Source: Ruaniaceae bacterium (lineage in GTDB: Bacteria; Actinomycetota; Actinomycetes; Actinomycetales; Actinomycetaceae). From it: a stretch of DNA of 5,920 nucleotides. Position 1 is the first letter of the stretch. Each line of letters starts with the position of its first letter. The position numbers and the translations under genes were made by a program. The DNA lies in contig JAKDIE010000095.1 of the NCBI GenBank assembly GCA_030450655.1, positions 1 through 5,920 on the forward strand, read 5' to 3'. Positions 1 through 4,615 of this stretch are shown here, one piece after another. The notes below the pieces were generated by a model. It did not search any database. It was not told the origin of the DNA and saw only the letters and a list, made by a program, of their open reading frames with translations.

Positions 1-60
1 GTGGTTCCGAGCCGCGTCAAGGATGCCGATTTCCCCTCGACCTTCCCCTGGCAGCAGTGA
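1..60 (+). CDS. 3' tail of an unidentified protein-coding gene (partial)
   Basis: Frame 1 is open from the window edge to a TGA at 58-60 and encodes 19 residues ending in DFPSTFPWQQ. Sixteen of the 19 third codon positions are G or C, as expected for coding sequence in this genome. That is the only support for a gene here, because the fragment is too short to assign to a family. It would converge on rocD with only 20 nt between the two stop codons. It may belong to the iol locus, to ornithine/arginine metabolism or to neither. An open frame of this length by chance is also possible in GC-rich DNA. Confidence 0.4.
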   Translation: MVPSRVKDADFPSTFPWQQ

Positions 61-80
61 GGCCCACTTCGGGCGCGTAA

Positions 81-1262
81 TCAGCGGGTGCTGACGAGCG
101 TCTCCTCGAAGGCGTCCATTGCCGTGTGTAGCTCTTGCTCGGTGATCACGAGCGGGGGAGCGAGGCGGATCGTGCTGCCGTGTGTGTCTTTGGCGAGCAC
201 GCCACGATCCCGTAACCCGATGCAGACGTCCTTCGCGGTCGCTCCGTGAGCGGGATCGACGTCAACCCCGGCCCAGAGCCCCACGTTCCGAAAGGCTGTG
301 ATCAGGCCGCGCTCATGGAGCGCGGTGAGCCGCTCGCGGAGGGGACGCTCGAGTTTCCGCGCCCGCGCTTGAAACTCGCCGGTTTCGAGGAGATGGACGA
401 CGGCGATCCCCACCCGGCAGGCCAGCGGGTTGCCCCCGAAGGTGGAGCCATGGGTGCCCGGAGTGAAGACACCGAGCACGTCCGCGCGGCCGGTCACGGC
501 CGAGACTGGGAGGATTCCGCCACCGAGAGCCTTGCCGAGCGTGGTGAGGTCTCCAGCGACTCCTGTGCGCTGCTGGGCGAGGGTGTACCCCGTGCGGCCG
601 AGACCAGCCTGGACCTCGTCGAGGATCAGGAGAATGTTGTGGTGGTCGGCGAGAGCGCGGAGTTGGGGTAGGTAGTCCGAGGACGGGATGATGACGCCGC
701 CCTCCCCTTGGATGGGTTCCACGAGGATCGCAGCGGTGGTCGGCGTGATAGCCTCCGCCACCGCGTCGGCGTCGTCGTAGGGCACGATCGTGAAGCCAGG
801 GGTGTGGGGTCCGTAGTGATCTCGGGCGTCCGGGTCCGTTGAGAAGGAGACGATGGTCGTGGTCCTGCCGTGGAATGAGTTGGCCGCCACGATGATGTCT
901 GCTGTGCCCTCGGGGATGCCCTTCGCAAGGTATGCCCAGCGGCGAGCCGCCTTTATCGCCGTCTCGACTGCCTCGGCCCCCGTGTTCATTGGGAGCATCA
1001 TCTCGGTGCAGGTCAGGGCCGTGAGTGCATCGGCGAAGGGTTCGAGGAGGTCGTGCTTGAAGGCGCGTGAAACCAACGTGAGCGTGTCGAGTTGCTCGTG
1101 CACGGCGGCTGTCAGGGTGGGGTGGCAGTGGCCAAAGTTGACGGCCGAATACCCGGCGAGAAAGTCGAGGTAGCGTGTGCCGTTCACATCAGTCAGCCAG
1201 GCGCCACTACCGTGGCTGAGGGTGACGTCGAGCGGAGCGTAGTTCGATGCGAGGGAGCCCAT
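81..1262 (-). CDS. rocD: Ornithine aminotransferase (PLP-dependent, class III)
   Basis: Predicted ornithine-oxo-acid aminotransferase of 393 residues, a normal length for bacterial family members. It moves the delta-amino group of L-ornithine to 2-oxoglutarate, giving glutamate-5-semialdehyde and glutamate in the cytoplasm. Class III landmarks are in order: NTGAEAVETA at 93-102, FHGRT at 130-134, EPIQGEGGV at 182-190, LDEVQAGLGRTG at 214-225 with D215 expected to pair with the PLP ring nitrogen, LGKALGGG at 242-249 with K244 as the Schiff-base lysine, and HGSTFGGNP at 271-279. The segment FLAGYSAVNFGHCHP (34-48) closely matches the substrate-specificity region of human OAT, where a tyrosine equivalent to Y38 helps select ornithine. 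This favours RocD over acetylornithine or GABA aminotransferase. The ATG at 1262 is the only in-frame start candidate nearby, but no Shine-Dalgarno sequence precedes it. The gene diverges from iolE. Its link to inositol metabolism is by position and a possible shared operator only. Confidence 0.92.
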   Translation of the reverse strand: MGSLASNYAPLDVTLSHGSGAWLTDVNGTRYLDFLAGYSAVNFGHCHPTLTAAVHEQLDTLTLVSRAFKHDLLEPFADALTALTCTEMMLPMNTGAEAVETAIKAARRWAYLAKGIPEGTADIIVAANSFHGRTTTIVSFSTDPDARDHYGPHTPGFTIVPYDDADAVAEAITPTTAAILVEPIQGEGGVIIPSSDYLPQLRALADHHNILLILDEVQAGLGRTGYTLAQQRTGVAGDLTTLGKALGGGILPVSAVTGRADVLGVFTPGTHGSTFGGNPLACRVGIAVVHLLETGEFQARARKLERPLRERLTALHERGLITAFRNVGLWAGVDVDPAHGATAKDVCIGLRDRGVLAKDTHGSTIRLAPPLVITEQELHTAMDAFEETLVSTR

Positions 1263-1342
1263 GTCGCCATGGTAAGAGAGGCTGGTGGTTTCGGCGCGGG
1301 ATCGGGGTGGGCGGAGTGAGAATTGGCTTGGAGTGCCGAGAA

Positions 1343-1353
1343 TGTCCGAACAA
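1343..1353 (+). promoter_or_regulatory. IolR-like operator candidate, copy 1 (rocD/iolE intergenic)
   Basis: TGTCCGAACAA is an imperfect palindrome (TGTyCGrACA). It matches 10 of 11 bases of the element on the minus strand at 3594-3604 (TGTCCTAACAA), upstream of the transaldolase gene. It also differs at one position from the KGWCHTRACA consensus I recall for the GntR-type regulator IolR of Corynebacterium glutamicum. It overlaps the edge of the predicted rocD -10 box and lies about 30-50 bp upstream of the likely iolE promoter, so one bound regulator could affect both genes. The identity of the regulator is inferred. Confidence 0.5.
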
Positions 1354-1380
1354 TGTAGTGAAATGATCGGGCATTGTCAG
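1352..1380 (-). promoter_or_regulatory. Predicted rocD promoter (-35/-10)
   Basis: On the minus strand a CTGACA box (1380-1375, 5/6 to TTGACA) is followed after exactly 17 bp by TACATT (1357-1352, 4/6 to TATAAT and fitting the looser actinobacterial TAnnnT). Transcription would begin near 1345 and leave a leader of about 80 nt before the rocD ATG. The operator-like element at 1343-1353 covers the -10/+1 region, which suggests repression if a protein binds there. Confidence 0.45.
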
Positions 1381-1395
1381 CTTCTACGGTACGAT
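1374..1395 (+). promoter_or_regulatory. Possible iolE promoter elements
   Basis: The plus strand toward iolE has TTGTCA at 1374-1379 (5/6 to a -35 box) and TACGAT at 1390-1395, a good actinobacterial -10 match. The 10-bp gap is too short for the two to work together, so they belong to alternative promoters or only TACGAT is functional. A start near 1402 would give a leader of about 80 nt. The support is weak, but iolE needs a promoter in this region because the upstream gene is divergent. Confidence 0.25.
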
Positions 1396-1469
1396 GTCAT
1401 CGCAGAGTTCGGCGCTGGTGCACAGAGCTCAGCGGTGGCCGCACAAGGATTCGTGGGCGTGGACGTCTC

Positions 1470-1476
1470 GAGAGGA
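1470..1476 (+). promoter_or_regulatory. Ribosome binding site deciding the iolE start
   Basis: GAGAGGA lies 7 nt before the ATG at 1484. The reading frame is open further upstream to an ATG at 1394, but that extension adds 30 residues with no family resemblance. The site therefore fixes the start at 1484, giving the expected beginning MSKIKLAIAPIAWTNDDMPE. Confidence 0.8.
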
Positions 1477-1483
1477 ACACTTG

Positions 1484-2368
1484 ATGAGCAAAATCAAACT
1501 CGCAATCGCGCCGATTGCGTGGACGAACGACGACATGCCCGAACTCGGACGGGAAAACACGTTCGAGCAGTGCGTCTCCGAGATGGCACTTGCCGGCTTT
1601 GCTGGCACGGAGGTGGGGAATAAGTACCCTCGAGACCCGGACGTTCTGAGGAGCGCGTTGGAGATGAGGGGCTTGCGGGTCGCTTCCGCATGGACCAGTC
1701 TTTACTTGACCACTGACCGGTACGAAGTCACGGAGGCGGCCTTCATCCAGCAACGCGACTTCTTGCACGCGATGGGCGCCACGGTGATCGTGGTCTCGGA
1801 ACAGGGGCACTCGATCCAAGGATCAAGCGCGCCTGTGTTTGTTGACAAGCCCGTCTTCACAGATGAGGAATGGGATCGGCTCACGTCCGGTCTCGAACGG
1901 CTTGGTGAGATCGCGGCCGAGACCGGGCAGACGATCGCCTTCCATCACCACATGGGGACCGGGGTTCAGACTCTCGAGGAGATCGACCGGCTGATGGCCG
2001 GTACGGATCCAAAGAAGGTCTCGTTGCTGCTCGATACGGGGCACCTCACCTTCGCTGGTGTGGATCCCGACGTGGTCGCAGCGAAGTACTTCGACCGCAT
2101 CGCACATGTCCACCTGAAGGACATCCGGCCAGAAGTTCTCGCTCACGTCGAGGAGCGGAACATGAGCTTCCTCGATGGTGTGCGCGCCGGCGTCTTCACG
2201 GTGCCTGGCGACGGTTGCGTCGACATCGCACCCGTGGTGCGGCGATTCGTGGACTCTGACTACTCCGGGTGGTTCGTGGTGGAGGCGGAGCAGGATCCTG
2301 CGAAAGCGAATCCGCTTCAGTATGCGCTCATGGCCCGGGCCTACATCCGCGAGACCACCGGCATCTAA
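1484..2368 (+). CDS. iolE: Inosose dehydratase (2-keto-myo-inositol dehydratase)
   Basis: IolE removes water from scyllo-inosose (2-keto-myo-inositol) to give 3D-(3,5/4)-trihydroxycyclohexane-1,2-dione (THcHDO), the second step of inositol catabolism, in the cytoplasm. The 294-residue product has the usual family length and the AP-endonuclease-2/xylose-isomerase-like TIM-barrel pattern. The opening IAPIAWTNDDMPE (8-20) is typical of IolE. Likely metal and substrate ligands follow in barrel order: E43 in GTEVGNKYP, H154-H156 in FHHHMGTG, D184 and H187 in LLLDTGHL, H208/H210 with K212-D213 in HVHLKD, and E267/E269 in VVEAEQD near the C-terminus. GDG at 242-244 is also family-like. The gene stands alone on its strand, diverging from rocD and converging on the transaldolase gene. 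A paralogous role as an IolI/IolH-type epimerase is less likely because of the N-terminal and HVHLKDIRPEV motifs. Confidence 0.93.
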   Translation: MSKIKLAIAPIAWTNDDMPELGRENTFEQCVSEMALAGFAGTEVGNKYPRDPDVLRSALEMRGLRVASAWTSLYLTTDRYEVTEAAFIQQRDFLHAMGATVIVVSEQGHSIQGSSAPVFVDKPVFTDEEWDRLTSGLERLGEIAAETGQTIAFHHHMGTGVQTLEEIDRLMAGTDPKKVSLLLDTGHLTFAGVDPDVVAAKYFDRIAHVHLKDIRPEVLAHVEERNMSFLDGVRAGVFTVPGDGCVDIAPVVRRFVDSDYSGWFVVEAEQDPAKANPLQYALMARAYIRETTGI

Positions 2369-2424
2369 GCCCCTCGCCGGCACGACGGGAGGCCCCGGGT
2401 GGGTGGCATCTCGTCCGCATCGCC
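2369..2424. other. Convergent gap between iolE and the transaldolase gene
   Basis: This 56-nt GC-rich spacer separates two convergent stop codons. I looked for a hairpin followed by a T-run on either strand and found only imperfect GC-rich pairing with no U-tract. Any terminator here would have to be Rho-dependent or atypical. Confidence 0.5.
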
Positions 2425-3504
2425 CTACCGAGGTGCAGGAACGATCAGATCACGTACCAGTGAGTCCAACTCGGCGTCCGCGTCGAGGAACTGACGGAGC
2501 GTGCGGCTGGTTGCCCCGAATCCGAGGAACTCCTCGGGCGTCATTCCATCGGGCTCGTAGGCGCGGTTGAAGTCCGGGATGCGCTGCAGTTGCGAAATGT
2601 ACTCGGGATTGACGGGAACGCTGATGCGTTCGACTGGTTCGTATCCGGACGTGCTGATGAGCATCTGCCACTTGAAGGGAGGGGAGACGACCACGTCGCC
2701 CCCTTGGAACTCCGACCACTGCAGCACGTTGCGGAATGCCGCAGAGAGCAGCCGCGAACGGAATCCGCGCTCCGTAAAGATTCGGTACGCCCTCTTGAAC
2801 GCGGCGATCCCAGCCCACTCGAGCGCGGCCGGGTCGAGGAAGATCCCGTCGCGGGCGACGACGTGCTTCAACCAGTCATCAAGGCGCCCCACCATGATCG
2901 TGACGACGGGTGCCATCCGGGAGGTGTCGAGCCCCTCCTGATCGCGACGCGCAAGCCCGCGATCGATCGCCTCTGCCGCAGCGATCGCCTGGGCCACTGT
3001 GAAGGAGACTGTGACGTTCACTGAAACGCCGCGGTACGTGGCATCCTCGATCGCTTCGATGCCGGTGGCGGTCGCGGGTATTTTGACGATGATGTTCTCG
3101 GCCAGGCCGTTGAATGACTCTGCTTGATCGGCTATTGCGCGCGCATCGCGGTGGAGGCGCGGATCTGTCTGAACGCTCAATCTGCCGTTGCGACCGCCCT
3201 CAGCAACAAACGTGGGGTGGAGCAGTGCGGCTGCCTCAACGGACATGTCCCGTACGGCCTGCCACCCAATCTCGGACTCTCCCCAGGTGGGATTGTCCTC
3301 GGCGATTGCCAAAATGCGTTCGTTCCAGATCTCCGGGTGACCTGCGATCGTCGTATGAGCGATCACGGGATTACAGGTTGCACCCACGGCGCCGAAGGAG
3401 ATGGACTGGCTGAGCTCCGTTAGGTCAGATGAGTCGTTCCACAACACCGTGGGGAACCGACGCGTTGCGACGAGCAGTGGATTGGCGGTGGTCTGGTCTG
3501 TCAT
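2425..3504 (-). CDS. Transaldolase-family protein embedded in the iol locus
   Basis: A cytoplasmic (alpha/beta)8 Schiff-base aldolase/transaldolase of 359 residues from the chosen start, similar in length to actinobacterial Tal. Numbering here counts from the upstream ATG at 3510. Family landmarks are D26 in WNDSSD, GATCNPVI at 43-50 (signature 1, with C46 where S/T is usual), K143 in VKIPATATG as the Schiff-base lysine, N165 in VNVTVSF, VGRLDDW at 207-213 with R209, and AFRN at 258-261 with R260. R209 and R260 match the phosphate-binding arginines of E. coli TalB (R181, R228), which suggests a phosphorylated acceptor. Q114 (SVQTD) replaces the catalytic-water glutamate of classical transaldolases (E96 in TalB), as in fructose-6-phosphate aldolase, and M206 replaces TalB F178. 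ATG at 3504 is preferred because GGAG lies 6 nt before it but directly abuts the ATG at 3510. The gene lies between iolE and iolB and diverges from iolB. A role in cleaving the inositol intermediate DKG is inferred. A pentose-phosphate paralogue is the alternative. Confidence 0.85.
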   Translation of the reverse strand: MTDQTTANPLLVATRRFPTVLWNDSSDLTELSQSISFGAVGATCNPVIAHTTIAGHPEIWNERILAIAEDNPTWGESEIGWQAVRDMSVEAAALLHPTFVAEGGRNGRLSVQTDPRLHRDARAIADQAESFNGLAENIIVKIPATATGIEAIEDATYRGVSVNVTVSFTVAQAIAAAEAIDRGLARRDQEGLDTSRMAPVVTIMVGRLDDWLKHVVARDGIFLDPAALEWAGIAAFKRAYRIFTERGFRSRLLSAAFRNVLQWSEFQGGDVVVSPPFKWQMLISTSGYEPVERISVPVNPEYISQLQRIPDFNRAYEPDGMTPEEFLGFGATSRTLRQFLDADAELDSLVRDLIVPAPR

Positions 3505-3510
3505 TTTCAT

Positions 3511-3514
3511 CTCC
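3511..3514 (-). promoter_or_regulatory. Ribosome binding site deciding the transaldolase start
   Basis: On the minus strand GGAG is followed immediately by ATGAAA and then a second in-frame ATG. The spacing is 0 nt to the first ATG (3510) and 6 nt to the second (3504), so the second is the probable initiator and the protein begins MTDQTTANP. Confidence 0.6.
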
Positions 3515-3576
3515 GGCAGAATCGCGATGTGAGCACACGCGCGACAGATTGACGCAACGGCACGTGCTGTCTAATC

Positions 3577-3605
3577 AGGATAGCGCCAACACTTTGTTAG
3601 GACAA
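3577..3605 (-). promoter_or_regulatory. Predicted promoter of the transaldolase gene
   Basis: On the minus strand TTGTCC (3605-3600, 4/6 to TTGACA) is followed after exactly 17 bp by TATCCT (3582-3577, 4/6 to TATAAT). Transcription would start near 3570, with a leader of about 65 nt. The -35 box lies inside the palindromic operator candidate at 3593-3606, so a bound regulator would directly block this promoter. Confidence 0.5.
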
Positions 3606-3606
3606 A
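3593..3606. promoter_or_regulatory. IolR-like operator candidate, copy 2 (transaldolase/iolB intergenic)
   Basis: TTTGTTAGGACAAA has perfect 5-bp arms (TTTGT/ACAAA) around a 4-bp centre. Its minus strand, TGTCCTAACA, fits every position of the KGWCHTRACA consensus I recall for corynebacterial IolR. It shares 10 of 11 bases with the element at 1343-1353. It overlaps the predicted transaldolase -35 box and sits 4 bp upstream of the predicted iolB -35 box, placing both divergent transcripts under one site. The consensus is from memory and should be checked. Confidence 0.6.
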
Positions 3607-3609
3607 TAG

Positions 3610-3638
3610 TTGACGGTAGGCTCGGTCTACGTCATCAT
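3610..3638 (+). promoter_or_regulatory. Predicted iolB(D) promoter
   Basis: TTGACG (3610-3615, 5/6 to TTGACA) is followed after 17 bp by CATCAT (3633-3638, 4/6 to TATAAT). A start near 3645 gives a leader of about 60 nt before iolB. The good -35 box, the spacing and the neighbouring operator candidate support it, while the -10 box is mediocre. Confidence 0.45.
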
Positions 3639-3645
3639 TGAATGA
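3635..3645. repeat. Small palindrome at the predicted iolB start site
   Basis: TCATTGAATGA is a perfect 5-bp inverted repeat around a single G. It overlaps the end of the predicted -10 box and the expected +1 of the iolB transcript. It could be a second operator of different specificity. An 11-bp palindrome can also occur by chance. Confidence 0.3.
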
Positions 3646-3691
3646 CTGAGAGGCGGCGTCGAGATATACCCGCTACAGCTCGGGATGGGCC

Positions 3692-3698
3692 GAGAGGA
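3692..3698 (+). promoter_or_regulatory. Ribosome binding site for the iolB GTG start
   Basis: GAGAGGA lies 6 nt before the GTG at 3705, the same heptamer as used by iolE. The ATG at 3699 that overlaps this stretch is in another frame and reaches a stop after four codons, so GTG is the supported initiator. Confidence 0.75.
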
Positions 3699-3704
3699 TG
3701 AGCC

Positions 3705-4583
3705 GTGAGTGACAACGAGACCTACCTGATCCGGGCGGGGTCAACGGCGCACGAGACCTTCGAGTGTGATGTGTCGACGCGGCGCGCAGGGTGGGAGTTC
3801 GCATCGATCCGTGTCCTCGCGCTCTTGGCGGGCGAGAGCACCTTTGTTCCGGGGGGCGAAGCCGAGTTCCTCGTTCTTCCGCTGAGTGGGAGCTGCACAG
3901 TCCACGGGGACGGGTTCAGCTTTGTGCTCCACGGCCGCGAGAGCATCTGGACGGATATCACGGACTACGCGTACCTCCCCCGTGGCGTTGGCGTCACCAT
4001 CAGTAGCGTAGACGGCGGACGCTTTGCGCTCCCCGCCGCCGTGGCGAGTGCAGATCTGGCTCCTCGATACTGCCCGCGAAGTGACGTCCAGGTGACGCTG
4101 CGTGGAACGGGAAGCTGCTCACGTCAGGTGAACAATTACGCTCTCGGGAACGAAGTTGCGACCTCACACCTGCTGGCATGCGAAGTGCTCACCCCTGGCG
4201 GGAACTGGTCCTCGTACCCGCCGCACAAGCACGACGAGCATAGTGACATCGAACGCAAGCTCGAAGAGATCTACTACTATCAGATCCGCACGAGCCCGAG
4301 CGGATCCCCCGGCTTCGCATTCCAGCGGATCTACACCTCCGCCGCAGGGGAAATGGACTTCTTGGCCGAGGTGTACGACGGCGACGTCGTGGTCATGCCA
4401 TTCGGATATCACGGCCCGTCTGCAGCGGCTCCAGGGTACGACCTGTACTACTTGAATGTGATGGCGGGCCCGGCCGAGGGCGCCCAGTGGCTGATGACCG
4501 ATGACCCCAAGCATGCGTGGATTCGCCAGATGTGGGAGAACTCCGACGTCGATGTGCGGCTCCCGATGACTGAAACCTCCTGA
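3705..4583 (+). CDS. iolB: 5-deoxy-glucuronate isomerase
   Basis: IolB isomerises 5-deoxy-D-glucuronate, the product of IolD, to 2-deoxy-5-keto-D-gluconate (DKG) in the cytoplasm. The 292-residue protein fits the family length and its two-domain cupin layout: an N-terminal half with a degenerate cupin (GEAEFLVLPLSGSCTVHGDG, 51-70) and a C-terminal half carrying the metal site. The diagnostic segment is SSYPPHKHDEHSDIERKLEE around 169-188, with H174, H176 and E187/E188 as probable metal ligands. H236 in MPFGYHGPSAAAPGYDLYYLN (231-251) is the likely fourth ligand. It starts with GTG behind a good ribosome binding site, and iolD follows after 32 nt, so the two are probably cotranscribed. No frameshift or truncation is seen. 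Confidence 0.94.
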   Translation: MSDNETYLIRAGSTAHETFECDVSTRRAGWEFASIRVLALLAGESTFVPGGEAEFLVLPLSGSCTVHGDGFSFVLHGRESIWTDITDYAYLPRGVGVTISSVDGGRFALPAAVASADLAPRYCPRSDVQVTLRGTGSCSRQVNNYALGNEVATSHLLACEVLTPGGNWSSYPPHKHDEHSDIERKLEEIYYYQIRTSPSGSPGFAFQRIYTSAAGEMDFLAEVYDGDVVVMPFGYHGPSAAAPGYDLYYLNVMAGPAEGAQWLMTDDPKHAWIRQMWENSDVDVRLPMTETS

Positions 4584-4600
4584 CCTCCACCTGTTCTGCG

Positions 4601-4607
4601 AAGGAAA
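4601..4607 (+). promoter_or_regulatory. Ribosome binding site for iolD
   Basis: AAGGAAA lies 8 nt before the ATG at 4616. No promoter-like pair is evident in the 32-nt iolB-iolD gap, consistent with cotranscription. Confidence 0.6.
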
Positions 4608-4615
4608 GCCCAGCT

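Noticed and set aside
246..671. Plus-strand open frame of 141 codons opposite rocD
   Set aside because: It lies entirely inside rocD in antisense and has low-complexity composition.
1394..1483. N-terminal extension of iolE from an ATG at 1394
   Set aside because: The extension does not resemble IolE, lacks a good ribosome binding site and crosses the promoter region. GAGAGGA supports the ATG at 1484.
1823..2383. Minus-strand open frame of 186 codons opposite iolE
   Set aside because: It is the shadow of iolE. The plus-strand product has clear IolE motifs and this frame has none.
2369..2424. Intrinsic terminator between iolE and the transaldolase gene
   Set aside because: Only imperfect GC-rich pairing is present, with no following T-run on either strand.
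3568..3577. Additional IolR-like site TGTCTAATCA
   Set aside because: It has two mismatches to the consensus, including in the AACA half, and no palindromic symmetry.
4584..4615. Separate promoter for iolD
   Set aside because: The gap is only 32 nt and holds a ribosome binding site but no plausible -35/-10 pair.
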